From Sphingobacteriales bacterium (GTDB lineage Bacteria; Bacteroidota; Bacteroidia; Chitinophagales; LD1): 64,000 bases of DNA. Shown here one piece after another: positions 36,355 through 45,570 of this stretch (the stretch's first letter is position 1; each line of letters begins with the position of its first letter). The translations under genes and the position numbers were made by a program. The stretch is taken from assembly GCA_018262795.1 (NCBI GenBank), contig JADFDM010000001.1, positions 141,308 through 205,307 of the forward strand, given 5' to 3'. Below the pieces are notes generated by a model that was not told the DNA's origin, did no database searches, and saw nothing but the letters and a program-made list of their open reading frames with translations.

Positions 36355-37389
36355 TTATAAGTTTGAATTTATCAGCACAGTCAGCCTATCTTTCTCAATA
36401 GCCAACTCGCTCAAGGTAGCTCCGTGAATTGCCGGAGCCTTTAACCCTGCTAGGAGAAGATGTTCGGTGGTGAAGATTCTCGCTTCATCCCACCGCTTCT
36501 CTTGTATAAAACTATTCAGCGTGGCGACACCGCCTTCTACCACCATTGAGAGAATATTTCTTTGGTAAAGTTCATGCATGATTTGAGGAAGCACCGGCTC
36601 GCTAAAATCAATCTTTATGTATTCGGTAGTTGCGTTTTTACTTGTTCTGTCCCGATTGAATACAAGAGTAGGTGCAGATGAGTTGAATATTTTTTTAGAA
36701 GCAGGGAGCGTTAGTTGGCGGTCAATAGTTACTCTCAGCGGGTTTTTACCCGCCCAAAGCCTTGCGGTTAATTCGGGATCATCGGCTACCACCGTATTGC
36801 TGCCCACCATAATAGCCGGCTCTTCGGTGCGCCATTTGTGCACTAACTTTTTTGACGATTCATTAGTGAGCCAATAGGGCTGTGGCGTGGCAGGAGCCAG
36901 AAAGCCATCTTTACTTTGCGCCCATTTTAAAATGATATAAGGCCGGTGTTGTGTATGAAACGTTAGGAACCTTCGATTCAAAAAATCAGCCTTCGGTTTT
37001 AAAATCTCGGTCACTACTTCCACCCCATTTTCTCTAAGCAACTGAATCCCCTTGCCTGCCACTTTGGGGTTGGGGTCATAGCTGCCTATCACTACTTTCT
37101 GAATATTCTTTGAAACAATTAGGCGAGCGCAAGGCGGTGTTTTGCCAAAGTGAGCGCAGGGTTCTAAGTTCACATAAAGGGTGGCATTCTTCAACAAACT
37201 TTCATCCCTCACCGCGTTTATCGCATTCACTTCGGCATGAGGAGTTCCGTATTGTTGGTGGTAGCCTTCGCCTATTATTTTGCCCTCATGCACAATCACG
37301 CAACCCACCATTGGGTTAGGCGCTACATTTCCCAAACCCTGCAAAGCAAGATCGAGGCAGCGCTGCATATATTGTTCATCGCGATTCAT
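36355..37389 (-). CDS. ribD: Bifunctional riboflavin deaminase/reductase RibD
   Basis: RibD carries out two early steps of riboflavin synthesis. A 344-residue protein. The deaminase half has the zinc motifs HAEVNAI and PCAHFGKTPPCARLI, with NVAPNPMVGCVIVH before them; the reductase half has RPYIILKWAQSKDGF and VVEGGVATLNSFI. The start is taken at 37389 (MNRDEQYM), the family's usual N-terminus; the ATG at 37413 would precede the likely promoter (TATTTTCG at 37396-37403, one mismatch). It is divergent from prmC across about 55 bp. Confidence 0.94.
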   Translation of the reverse strand: MNRDEQYMQRCLDLALQGLGNVAPNPMVGCVIVHEGKIIGEGYHQQYGTPHAEVNAINAVRDESLLKNATLYVNLEPCAHFGKTPPCARLIVSKNIQKVVIGSYDPNPKVAGKGIQLLRENGVEVVTEILKPKADFLNRRFLTFHTQHRPYIILKWAQSKDGFLAPATPQPYWLTNESSKKLVHKWRTEEPAIMVGSNTVVADDPELTARLWAGKNPLRVTIDRQLTLPASKKIFNSSAPTLVFNRDRTSKNATTEYIKIDFSEPVLPQIMHELYQRNILSMVVEGGVATLNSFIQEKRWDEARIFTTEHLLLAGLKAPAIHGATLSELAIEKDRLTVLINSNL

Positions 37390-37432
37390 GGGCAACGAAA
37401 ATAGAAATTCCACCCCGCTGATTTTGTAACCT

Positions 37433-37440
37433 TATTTTTG
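37433..37440 (+). promoter_or_regulatory. TAnnTTTG -7 promoter element of prmC
   Basis: TATTTTTG is an exact -7 match ending only 4 bp before the prmC ATG at 37445. Transcription would begin at or within a few bases of the start codon, so the mRNA should be leaderless. Confidence 0.6.
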
Positions 37441-37444
37441 AGCG

Positions 37445-38296
37445 ATGACTATTAGTGATTTGCAAAAACTTTACCGAGAAAAATTAGAGCCATTGTATGG
37501 CGATCGCGAAGCCCGCTCCATCACTCGCTTGGTGTTTGAAAAGATATTAGCTGTAAATGCTACCCAACTTTCATTCGACCGATTTCGCATAGTCACCGTA
37601 GCACAGCGAGAGCAACTCGAAGCCATTCTTTCCCGCCTGCTCACTGCCGAGCCGGTGCAGTATGTTTTGGGCGAAGCTGATTTCTGCGGCTTCACGTTCA
37701 AAGTGAATTCGCAGGTTTTAATCCCCCGCTCCGAAACGGAGGAGTTGGTGCATTGGATACTCAGCGATTTAAAAGAAAGGAAAGCCGATTCTGAAATTCG
37801 GATGATAGACATAGGCACCGGCAGCGGCTGCATTCCCATTGCTCTCTCTGTAAAGTATCCGCAAGCCAAAGTAGAGGGGATAGACATCAGCAATGAAGCG
37901 CTGGAAGTGGCGGTGGCGAATAATCTACTTCATCAAACTGCTGTGCAATTTCGATATGCTGATATTTTAAAGGAGCATCTTCCCGCGAATGCGTATGATA
38001 TCATAGTGAGCAACCCGCCTTACATCACTGAATCGGAAAAGGATACACTGGCCGATAATGTGCTGAACCATGAGCCACATCTGGCGCTATTTGCTCCGCA
38101 GGATGGCTTGGTGTTTTATCGAAGAATAGCTGCCAATGCTTTTGCCGCTCTGCAATTGGGTGGCGCTTTATATTTTGAAATTCATGCAGAGAAAGGAGAG
38201 GAGGTGAAAGCGATACTCCAACAAGCGGGATTCAACAAAATAGAATTGCGGAAGGATATGAACGGCAATGACCGCATGGTAAAAGCCAGCAAGTAA
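37445..38296 (+). CDS. prmC: Peptide chain release factor N5-glutamine methyltransferase
   Basis: PrmC methylates the GGQ glutamine of RF1 and RF2. A 283-residue protein with the N-terminal helical domain (PVQYVLGEADFCGFTF, VLIPRSETEELV) and the SAM domain with DIGTGSGCIPIALS and the catalytic NPPY motif in IIVSNPPYITESE. The start at 37445 gives a normal length but follows the promoter by 4 bp, implying a leaderless mRNA. Divergent from ribD. Confidence 0.95.
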   Translation: MTISDLQKLYREKLEPLYGDREARSITRLVFEKILAVNATQLSFDRFRIVTVAQREQLEAILSRLLTAEPVQYVLGEADFCGFTFKVNSQVLIPRSETEELVHWILSDLKERKADSEIRMIDIGTGSGCIPIALSVKYPQAKVEGIDISNEALEVAVANNLLHQTAVQFRYADILKEHLPANAYDIIVSNPPYITESEKDTLADNVLNHEPHLALFAPQDGLVFYRRIAANAFAALQLGGALYFEIHAEKGEEVKAILQQAGFNKIELRKDMNGNDRMVKASK

Positions 38297-38327
38297 ATCA
38301 ACCAGCACTTCTTCAATATCTCCAAAC

Positions 38328-38912
38328 CTATTGCGGTGCCACCACGGTGCTGTCAGCTATTTTAGCCATTGGCTCAGGCGAAGGAATGCTTTCGCAAACC
38401 GTTTTCAGTTTTGCTAATCCCTCTTTTTGTTGTTTGCCTATAATTTCATCCATCGAAAGGCCAAACAATCGGCCAATGGGATAACTCAACGCGCCCTCAG
38501 AGGTCCAAACCACTCTGGTTTTCCCTCCTACATTTTCGAACTGCCATTTATCCTTCGCAGAAGATTTAAATGGTTTGATGAACTGAAGATCTCCTTCTAC
38601 CAAATCATTCGTAACCACACTGGCAATTGCCAAACTACCTTGCCCCACCTTACTGCCTTCCCAACTCATTTTGTGCCCAATAGTTCCGGGTATTCCTTCA
38701 AATTTATACTTGGCGTTTGGATCCTGAGCGCTCCAGGGATTCCAAGCGCTCCATTTATTGTAATTGCTTACCTGCTCGTAAACGAGGTCAACCGGCTTAT
38801 TAATTTCTATGCTTTGGTGAATGGAATAGCTATCTGGGAGAAAATAGATACCGATAAGTGCGATGGCAAAAATTACTCCTATAGCAGTTAAAAGGTTTAT
38901 CAAAATCTTCAT
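38328..38912 (-). CDS. SRPBCC-family membrane-anchored protein
   Basis: A 194-residue protein with one N-terminal membrane helix (LINLLTAIGVIFAIALIGIYFL) followed by an SRPBCC/START-like domain, recognisable by SIEINKPVDLVYEQVSNYNKW and WNPWSAQDPNAKYKFEG, then KTRVVWTSEGALSYPIGRLF. Such domains bind hydrophobic ligands; the specific ligand is unknown. It converges on prmC with a 31-bp gap. Confidence 0.85.
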   Translation of the reverse strand: MKILINLLTAIGVIFAIALIGIYFLPDSYSIHQSIEINKPVDLVYEQVSNYNKWSAWNPWSAQDPNAKYKFEGIPGTIGHKMSWEGSKVGQGSLAIASVVTNDLVEGDLQFIKPFKSSAKDKWQFENVGGKTRVVWTSEGALSYPIGRLFGLSMDEIIGKQQKEGLAKLKTVCESIPSPEPMAKIADSTVVAPQ

Positions 38913-39007
38913 GATTTTTAAAGTTTAGTTTCTGAATGCCTTTTAAATATAGTAAAAAGTGTTTAGCAAGAGTTCTTTTATTGGAGAGATTATAGCTGGC
39001 AGTTCAA

Positions 39008-39063
39008 AAGCAAGAAGCGAGAAGCGAGAAGCAAGAAGCAAGAAGCAAGAAGCGAGAAGCAAG
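39008..39063. repeat. Heptanucleotide tandem repeat, 8 copies
   Basis: Eight uninterrupted 7-bp units of AAGCRAG (AAGCAAG or AAGCGAG, only the fifth base varies). Heptamers do not preserve a codon frame, so an open frame crossing it (38959-39189) is not taken as a gene. It lies about 100 bp upstream of the SRPBCC gene and could vary in length between strains. Confidence 0.9.
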
Positions 39064-39467
39064 GGAAAGAGACAAGACTATAAATTGAAACTGAAATTTG
39101 CGAGGCCTTACCAAACGGTAAATTGCTTGCCAATGTTCATGGTTGAACGAGTTCTTATGAACAGGCGCTTCGGTTGCTTTTACTCATAAATGACTTTTCG
39201 GAGCGGCTTTGTAGTATTATTCAATGGATCGAGGCTGTCTTTATTCGCAAGAATGTTAAGATAGAAAGATACCAGCGATAAAAAAATGAATCATTTAGTT
39301 TATCGGATAGAATCTGTTGCGGAGTAGGAAATGCTTTAAGCATTATTTCTAATTGCAAGTAGGTAAATAAGTTGCGGGATTATCCGAAAGGGTCAATAAG
39401 TGACATTTTGATTTGTTTTTGCATGAAAGAGAAGTTGTAATAGGGATAATTTTTTACAGTTTATAGC
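39064..39467. other. Intergenic region with no gene
   Basis: AT-rich DNA between the heptamer array and the clear 42-bp array. Two weak 42-bp-phased copies may start near 39384 and 39426. No gene, promoter pair or RNA was recognised. Confidence 0.5.
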
Positions 39468-40055
39468 CTTTCAGACCGGTAAGAATGTCAGTTTATTTAT
39501 TTTAAAGGTATTCTTGACCAAGAAATAGGTAGAATTATTTGCTTTGGCATCATTTCTGACCCAAAAGACAGTAAATTAACTTGTTTTAATCATATTCTGT
39601 ATCAAGAAGTGGGTAGAAATATTTATTTCTATGGTATTCTTGATGCAAAAGTAGGTAGAATTATTTATTTTTAGAGTATTCTTGATGCAGAAGTTGGTAG
39701 AAATATTTATTTCTGTGATATTCTTGATGCAGAAATTGGCAGAATTATTTATTTCTGTGGTATTCTTGATGCAGAATTAAATCTGTTTATTTATTTTTGG
39801 ATGATTCTTGATCAAGAATGGGGTAGAAATATTTATTTCTATGGTATTCTTGATGCAGAATTTGGTAGAAATATTTGTTTCTGTGGTATTCTTGATACAG
39901 AAGTAGTTCAATTTATTTATTTCGATAGCATTCTTGATGCTGGAGCAGGTCAATTTATTTATTTCGATTGTATTCTTGATACAAATATTGGTCAATTCAT
40001 TAAAACCTGCTGAATTCTTGACCCGTAATGGAGCCAACTTATTTGTTTAATGGTG
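39468..40055. repeat. 42-bp tandem repeat array, about 14 copies
   Basis: Fourteen units begin at 39468, 39510, 39552, 39594 and so on every 42 bp to 40014, with no change of period. The core is ATTCTTGATGCAGAA, then GGTAGAAATATTTATTTC. Each unit has a small dyad (TTCT...AGAA); the unit at 39804 has a perfect one, TTCTTGATCAAGAA. The middle units are best conserved and the ends decay. Read as 14 codons the core gives ILDAEVGRNIYFCG, but three or more units carry stop codons and changes are not concentrated in third positions, so it does not look like an intact gene. The period equals four DNA helical turns. Confidence 0.9.
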
Positions 40056-40103
40056 TTGCCAGCTTGTAAAGCAGAAACTTTGGATTGGATGGTGCCCACC
40101 ATT

Positions 40104-40523
40104 CTATTTGGAAAAGGCAGAAGCATAAGCTTTCATGCGGTGAATCATAGAGCTTAAGCCGTTAGATCGCTGCGAGGATAAGTGCGAGCGGAGATTTATT
40201 CCATCAATAAAAGTCAGTTCGTAGTTCACGACCTCCTTAGGGTCGCGACCGGAAAGCACTCTGATAAGCAGGGCAATAATTCCTTTAGTGATGGCGGTAT
40301 TGGAATCGGCTTCGTAAAAAATTCGACCGTCTTTTGCAAAAGCATGTAGCCATACTTTGCTTTGGCAGCCCTGCACCAAAAAGTCATTTGCTTGAAATTT
40401 TGCCTCCAAAGGCGGCAACTTCTTCCCGATATCAATGATGTATTCATAACGATCCATCTGATCGTCAAAAAGACTGAACTCTTCAATGATTTCCTCTTCT
40501 ATTTCGTTCATTGACTTTTCCAT
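40104..40523 (-). CDS. sufE: SufE-family sulfur acceptor
   Basis: SufE takes persulfide from SufS and passes it to the SufBCD scaffold. A 139-residue protein with FLVQGCQSKVWLHAF holding the acceptor Cys (about residue 53), and the C-terminal LRSHLSSQRSNGLSSMIHRM helix typical of SufE. It is the last gene of the sufBCDSE operon, 21 bp after sufS, and borders the 42-bp repeat array. Confidence 0.93.
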   Translation of the reverse strand: MEKSMNEIEEEIIEEFSLFDDQMDRYEYIIDIGKKLPPLEAKFQANDFLVQGCQSKVWLHAFAKDGRIFYEADSNTAITKGIIALLIRVLSGRDPKEVVNYELTFIDGINLRSHLSSQRSNGLSSMIHRMKAYASAFSK

Positions 40524-40544
40524 GTCGCAAGAATAATAAATGGT

Positions 40545-41792
40545 TTACGAAAGCAGGTGAACCGCCCTGTTGAGGCTCTCTGCCAGTTGGTCAATCTCTT
40601 CCCGAGTATTGTAGAAGGCGAAAGAAGCGCGGCAAGTGCCTTCAATTCCAAAGCGATCCATCAAGGGTTGGCAGCAATGGTGGCCGGTGCGGATAGCCAC
40701 TCCTTGTTCGTTCAGCAACACTCCCAAATCGTAAGGATGTATATTATTGATAAGGAAGGAAATGACAGACGATTTATTTTCAGCAGTGCCAATAATCCGA
40801 AGCCCCTCAATACTTGAAAGTGTTTCAGTGCCGTATAAAAGTAGCTCGTGCTCATAAGCCGCAATCTGATCCAAGCCTATTAGTTGAATGTAATTAAGCG
40901 CTACTCCCAGGGCAATGCCGCCTTCAATATTTGGTGTGCCGGCTTCAAATTTATAAGGGATTTCATTGTAGGTAGTTCCTTTGAACGAAACACTCTTTAT
41001 CATTTCGCCCCCGCCCATGTATGGGGGCATCTTTTCCAGCAGTTCTCGCTTGCCGTACAGCACTCCAATTCCAGTAGTGGCATACACCTTGTGGCCGCTA
41101 AAGCCGAGGAAGTCGCAATCTAATTCCTGCACATCCACCTTCATGTGAGGCATCGCTTGCGCGGCATCAATAAACACAACGGCTCCCGCTTGGTGGGCTG
41201 CTTCAATTATTTCCTTTACCGGATGAATAGTGCCCAGCGCATTAGAAACATAAGCCACCGAAACAATCCGAGTTTTATTGTTCAGTAATTTCAGATATTC
41301 TTCAACAAGCAATTCGCCTTTATCATTTACCGGAATCACTTTCAGGGTAGCACCTTTTTCCGCACACAACAATTGCCATGGCACAATATTGCTGTGATGC
41401 TCCATCTCGGTCACTATAATTTCATCTCCGCTCTTGATGTTTTGCCGGCCGTAAGTGGATGCGACCAGATTAATAGCTTCGGTAGTTCCTCTTACAAAAT
41501 TTATTTCGGCTTCGGAATTGGCGTTTAAGTGCTGCGCCACGGTTTGCCGGCTTCGCTCATAAGCCTCGGTGGCTAACTGAGCCAAGTAATGTGCGCCCCG
41601 ATGGATGTTGCTATTATACCGCTCGTAGTAATCACTGACGGCATTGATCACCGAAAGTGGTTTTTGAGAAGTGGCGGCATTGTCGAAATACACTAGCTTT
41701 TTCCCGTTAATCTTTTGATGAAGAATGGGGAAGTCTGTTCGGATGTAAGCCCAATCGGGCAAATTGTTTTTTGATGACGAGGAGACGGCCAT
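40545..41792 (-). CDS. sufS: Cysteine desulfurase SufS
   Basis: SufS is a group II cysteine desulfurase that supplies sulfur for Fe-S clusters. A 415-residue PLP enzyme: LVYFDNAATSQKP at the start, MEHHSNIVPWQLL, DAAQAMPHMKVDVQ with the PLP Asp, the Schiff-base Lys in FSGHKVYATTGIGVLYG, and the active-site Cys in IRTGHHCCQPLMDRF. It abuts sufD directly (no gap) and precedes sufE. Confidence 0.95.
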   Translation of the reverse strand: MAVSSSSKNNLPDWAYIRTDFPILHQKINGKKLVYFDNAATSQKPLSVINAVSDYYERYNSNIHRGAHYLAQLATEAYERSRQTVAQHLNANSEAEINFVRGTTEAINLVASTYGRQNIKSGDEIIVTEMEHHSNIVPWQLLCAEKGATLKVIPVNDKGELLVEEYLKLLNNKTRIVSVAYVSNALGTIHPVKEIIEAAHQAGAVVFIDAAQAMPHMKVDVQELDCDFLGFSGHKVYATTGIGVLYGKRELLEKMPPYMGGGEMIKSVSFKGTTYNEIPYKFEAGTPNIEGGIALGVALNYIQLIGLDQIAAYEHELLLYGTETLSSIEGLRIIGTAENKSSVISFLINNIHPYDLGVLLNEQGVAIRTGHHCCQPLMDRFGIEGTCRASFAFYNTREEIDQLAESLNRAVHLLS

Positions 41793-43079
41793 TTAGAAAG
41801 TGATGTTTAGGCGTGATTTTAATTTTTCCTCTACATACACTCTCAATTCCTCCAGTTTAATCTTGTCGAGCACGTCATTGGCAAAGGCGTAGGTGAGCAG
41901 CGCCCGTGCTTGTGCCGGTTCAATTCCTCTGGCAAGAAAATAAAAGAGTTCATTTTTATTCAACTGACCGATGGCTGCTCCGTGCGAACACTTTACATCA
42001 TCGGCAAAAATTTCTAACTGAGGTTTTGAGTTGATGGCGGCATTGTCTGAAAGCAATAATACTTTGGAGGACTGGAAGGCATTTGTCTTTTGAGCATCGG
42101 GCTGCACAAATACTTTTCCGTTGAACACCCCTGTGGATTCATCATCCAATATCCCTTTATAAAGCTGAGTGCTCTGGCAATTAGGAACGATGTGATCAAT
42201 GAGGAGGTGATTATCTATCAGCGAATCTTCAGTGCCATAGTAAAGCCCGAAAAGATGTGCTTCGGCATTCTCTCCTCTCATTCGCGCATTCACGTTGTTG
42301 CGAATGAGTTTTCCCTCTAAAGAAACACAAGTGCAAGTAAATTGGCTATCCCTCAGCAATTCTACTTCGGTAGTGTACACAGCAGTGGTATGGCGAGTTT
42401 CAGTTTGCAGTTGAGTCAGATTAATAGAAGCTGCGGGAGCTAAGAAAATTTCAGATACATGATTCACAAAGGCAGCGGTCGCTGAATTCTGAAAATCTTC
42501 GACTACATAAGCCGAAGAGCCTTGCTCCAACACGATGAGGTTGCGGCTTTGCGAAAATGATTCTCCCTTGTTGTCGGAGAGATTTACAATCAGGATAGGA
42601 AGAGTTGCTTCGATGTTTTTCTCCAAATGAATAAAAACCCCATCGGTGGCAAAGGCAGTATTCAAGGCGGCAAAGTGTTCTTCGTTTAGTTTCACCAACT
42701 CACCGAAATGCTTCTCAACGATTTCCTGTTTTGTTTCAAACGCTTCTTTCAGACTCGTAATAGTCAACCCTTTTTGCTCATTGATAGAAGAAAGTGCGGC
42801 ATCGAAAATTCCATTCACCAACACCACGCGATGCGCTTTTAGCGAATCGAAGGAGTGAAAAGTAGGGGAGGAGGGAATCGGATACCTCAGTAGCGATAAG
42901 GATTCCGGCAGTTTGTTTCTGATGTGGGTGTAGCGCCATTCTTCGTGGCGGTTAGAGGGCAACCCCAGTTTTGTAAAGTGCTGATAAGCCTCTTCCCGCT
43001 TTTTTGAAATCGGGGAGTCGCTTTTTCTATCGGTATTTTGAGCGGTGTATTCCTCCGCTATTTTTTCTTTAAGTCCCAT
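41793..43079 (-). CDS. sufD: Fe-S cluster assembly protein SufD
   Basis: A 428-residue SufD, scaffold partner of SufB and SufC. The family core shows in LFGLYYGTEDSLIDNHLLID, YKGILDDESTGVFNGKVFV and the C-terminal VKCSHGAAIGQLNKNELFYF and RGIEPAQARALLTYAFA. The N-terminal helix part (GLPSNRHEEWRYTHIRN) is standard. It sits 4 bp after sufC and touches sufS. Confidence 0.94.
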   Translation of the reverse strand: MGLKEKIAEEYTAQNTDRKSDSPISKKREEAYQHFTKLGLPSNRHEEWRYTHIRNKLPESLSLLRYPIPSSPTFHSFDSLKAHRVVLVNGIFDAALSSINEQKGLTITSLKEAFETKQEIVEKHFGELVKLNEEHFAALNTAFATDGVFIHLEKNIEATLPILIVNLSDNKGESFSQSRNLIVLEQGSSAYVVEDFQNSATAAFVNHVSEIFLAPAASINLTQLQTETRHTTAVYTTEVELLRDSQFTCTCVSLEGKLIRNNVNARMRGENAEAHLFGLYYGTEDSLIDNHLLIDHIVPNCQSTQLYKGILDDESTGVFNGKVFVQPDAQKTNAFQSSKVLLLSDNAAINSKPQLEIFADDVKCSHGAAIGQLNKNELFYFLARGIEPAQARALLTYAFANDVLDKIKLEELRVYVEEKLKSRLNITF

Positions 43080-43083
43080 GTCT

Positions 43084-43842
43084 TTATACTAATTCTCCCA
43101 CTTCATCTTTAATCCAATCGTATCCCTTCTCTTCTAATTTCAGCGCCAGTTCTTTGCCTCCGCTTTTTACAATACGGCCACCAAACATCACGTGCACCAC
43201 ATCCGGCACGATGTAATTAAGCAAGCGCTGATAGTGAGTGATCACAATAAAACTTCTATCGGGGCTGCGCAGCTTATTCACCCCTTCGGCCACAATCCGC
43301 AGCGCATCAATATCAAGGCCCGAATCGGTTTCATCTAAGATGCATAGTGAAGGCTCTAACATCGCCATCTGAAATATTTCATTGCGCTTTTTCTCTCCCC
43401 CACTGAATCCTTCATTCAGCGACCGGCTCATCATCTCCTTCTTTATTTCTACCAACTCCATTTTCTCCTTCATCAATTTCAGGAAGCTCTTAGCATCCAT
43501 CGCTTCAAGTCCTAAATGTTTGCGCTTGGCATTCACTGCGGCTTTCATAAAATTGGTCACACTCACCCCTGGAATCTCTACCGGATATTGGAAAGCCAGA
43601 AATACACCTTCGCGAGCTCTTTCATCGGGGGCTAACTCTAATAAGTTTTTGCCTTTGTAAGTTATTTCTCCGGAGATTACTTCATACTCCTCTCTTCCGG
43701 CTAAGGTGGCGGCAAGGGTAGATTTGCCGGTTCCGTTAGGCCCCATAATGGCGTGTATTTCCCCTGCTTTTATATCTAGGTTGAAATTCTTAAGTATCTG
43801 ATTTCCGTTGATGGCTACGGTTAGGTTTTTTATTGTCAGCAT
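43084..43842 (-). CDS. sufC: Fe-S assembly ATPase SufC
   Basis: A 252-residue ABC-type ATPase of the SufBCD complex. Walker [10 protein letters not shown], the SufC-type signature [14 protein letters not shown], Walker [17 protein letters not shown], and the H-loop [11 protein letters not shown]. The ATG at 43842 ([15 protein letters not shown]) is the family start; the frame is open 21 codons further but that part is basic and unlike SufC. A 176-bp gap separates it from sufB, larger than the other gaps of the operon. Confidence 0.95.
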   Translation of the reverse strand: MLTIKNLTVAINGNQILKNFNLDIKAGEIHAIMGPNGTGKSTLAATLAGREEYEVISGEITYKGKNLLELAPDERAREGVFLAFQYPVEIPGVSVTNFMKAAVNAKRKHLGLEAMDAKSFLKLMKEKMELVEIKKEMMSRSLNEGFSGGEKKRNEIFQMAMLEPSLCILDETDSGLDIDALRIVAEGVNKLRSPDRSFIVITHYQRLLNYIVPDVVHVMFGGRIVKSGGKELALKLEEKGYDWIKDEVGELV

Positions 43843-44018
43843 ATTTTTGGGTCTTTTTTCTTGTTCTGTTTTTGGTATGTTTATCATTCTCTGATGCGTA
43901 GGCATCTTTTCTTAATTCCTCATAAAATGGTTTCAGCATTTTGCTGTAAATTATTTTGCTCACTTTGTAGGCTCGGTATATTCGCAGAATCATTTTCATT
44001 CTTTTCTGCAAAAGTAAA

Positions 44019-45464
44019 TTAACCGACACTACCTTCCAGACTGATGGATAACAACTTTTGAGCTTCTACAGCAAATTCCATCGGAAGATGCTGGAACACC
44101 TCTTTACAATATCCATTGATAATAATATTTACCGCCTCCTCCCCGCTGAGGCCGCGCTGGTTGCAGTAAAACAACAAGTCCTCCCCAATTTTTGAAGTGG
44201 TGGCTTCGTGTTCTACTTTGCCGGTGTTGTTCTTTATTTCCAAATAGGGGAAGGTGTGCGCCCCGCATTTGTCGCCAATCAGCAAACTGTCGCATTGCGA
44301 TGAATTGTAGGCTTGGTCAGCCGTGCGGTTAATTTGCACTAACCCTCTGTATGAGTTTTGTGATTTGCCCGCGCTGATTCCCTTGCTCACAATGCGGCTG
44401 CGGGTATTCTTTCCGATATGAATCATCTTCGTGCCGGTGTCGGCCTGCTGATAGTTATTGGTCACGGCCACGGAGTAAAACTCACCGATGGAGTGGTCGC
44501 CTTTTAAAATACAACTGGGATATTTCCAAGTAATAGCGCTGCCGGTTTCTACCTGCGTCCAACTAATCTTTGAATGAGCGCCTTTGCACATGCCTCTCTT
44601 GGTCACAAAGTTGTAAACGCCTCCTTTGCCGTTCTTATCACCGGGGTACCAGTTTTGAACGGTAGAGTATTTAATCTCCGCATTATCCAGCGCAATCAGT
44701 TCTACCACGGCTGCGTGCAGTTGATTTTCATCTCTGGTGGGTGCTGTGCAACCTTCCAGATACGAAACGTGGCTACCACTATCGGCAATAATCAAGGTGC
44801 GCTCAAACTGGCCGGTATTCTCTGCATTAATTCTGAAGTAAGTCGAAAGCTCCATCGGGCAGCGAACTCCTCTGGGGATATATACAAAACTGCCATCGCT
44901 AAACACGGCTGAGTTTAGAGCCGAAAAGAAATTATCGCGTTGTGGCACTACCGAGCCGAGATACTGTTTTACTAAGTCGGGATATTCTCTAATGGCCTCA
45001 GAGATGGAGCAGAAGATGATGCCTTTCTCTTTGAGGCTTTCGCGAAAAGTAGTAATCACGCTTTCCGAATCCATTACATAGTCCACTGCTACTCCCGCCA
45101 AAATATTCTGCTCTTGAATGGGGATTCCCAACTTGTCGTAAGTGGCTCTAATCTCCGGGTCAATATCATCTAAGCTCTCCACCTTTTTCTTTTTCTTGGT
45201 AGCTGCGTAGTAAATGATTTCTTGGTAATTGACTGCCGGGAAATTCAGGTTTTGCCATTGGGGTTGCTCCATCTTTTCCCAAGCGCGGAAAGCCTGCAAT
45301 CGCCATTCCAACATCCATTCGGGTTCTTCTTTCTTTTTAGAGATAAAGCGCACGGTATCCTCGTTCAGCCCTACTGCTGCAAACTCCTGCTCTATATCCG
45401 TAACGAACCCATATTTATATTCACCGGTGGTTACTTCTTCTATAATTTTATCATTATCAGCCAT
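44019..45464 (-). CDS. sufB: Fe-S cluster assembly scaffold SufB
   Basis: SufB is the core scaffold for cluster assembly. A 481-residue protein, normal length. Family marks are [40 protein letters not shown], the [20 protein letters not shown] stretch and the C-terminal [19 protein letters not shown]. The ATG at 45464 ([10 protein letters not shown]) is chosen; the frame is open upstream to 45584, but an exact promoter element at 45518-45525 lies within that extension. First gene of the sufBCDSE operon. Confidence 0.95.
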   Translation of the reverse strand: MADNDKIIEEVTTGEYKYGFVTDIEQEFAAVGLNEDTVRFISKKKEEPEWMLEWRLQAFRAWEKMEQPQWQNLNFPAVNYQEIIYYAATKKKKKVESLDDIDPEIRATYDKLGIPIQEQNILAGVAVDYVMDSESVITTFRESLKEKGIIFCSISEAIREYPDLVKQYLGSVVPQRDNFFSALNSAVFSDGSFVYIPRGVRCPMELSTYFRINAENTGQFERTLIIADSGSHVSYLEGCTAPTRDENQLHAAVVELIALDNAEIKYSTVQNWYPGDKNGKGGVYNFVTKRGMCKGAHSKISWTQVETGSAITWKYPSCILKGDHSIGEFYSVAVTNNYQQADTGTKMIHIGKNTRSRIVSKGISAGKSQNSYRGLVQINRTADQAYNSSQCDSLLIGDKCGAHTFPYLEIKNNTGKVEHEATTSKIGEDLLFYCNQRGLSGEEAVNIIINGYCKEVFQHLPMEFAVEAQKLLSISLEGSVG

Positions 45465-45517
45465 AATTTTTGCACTGTCAACACTTTTCAATGTCAGTTG
45501 TTTTATTTTAGTGGGGG

Positions 45518-45525
45518 CAAAATTA
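45518..45525 (-). promoter_or_regulatory. TAnnTTTG -7 promoter element of the suf operon
   Basis: The minus strand reads TAATTTTG, an exact -7 match, about 54 bp before the sufB ATG. No IscR- or Fur-type site was recognised nearby. It shares a short divergent region with the COX3-like gene. Confidence 0.6.
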
Positions 45526-45570
45526 ATGCCTTTGAATGAATAATTTAGATTTCGTCTAAACAAAATCCCG

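Noticed and set aside
38959..39189. Open frame across the heptamer repeat
   Set aside because: Its protein is low-complexity KREARSK text produced by the 7-bp repeat; a changing repeat number would shift the frame, so coding use is unlikely.
39777..40037. Open frames on both strands within the 42-bp array
   Set aside because: They come from the repeat period being a multiple of 3. Stop codons occur in neighbouring units and no start or promoter is associated.
39468..40055. CRISPR array
   Set aside because: There are no unique spacers: the whole 42-bp unit repeats with drift, and no cas gene is nearby.
43790..43999. 69-codon minus-strand open frame between sufB and sufC
   Set aside because: Basic, low-complexity end, overlaps the sufC start, and no family features. 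The 176-bp gap could hold a small gene, but nothing supports it.
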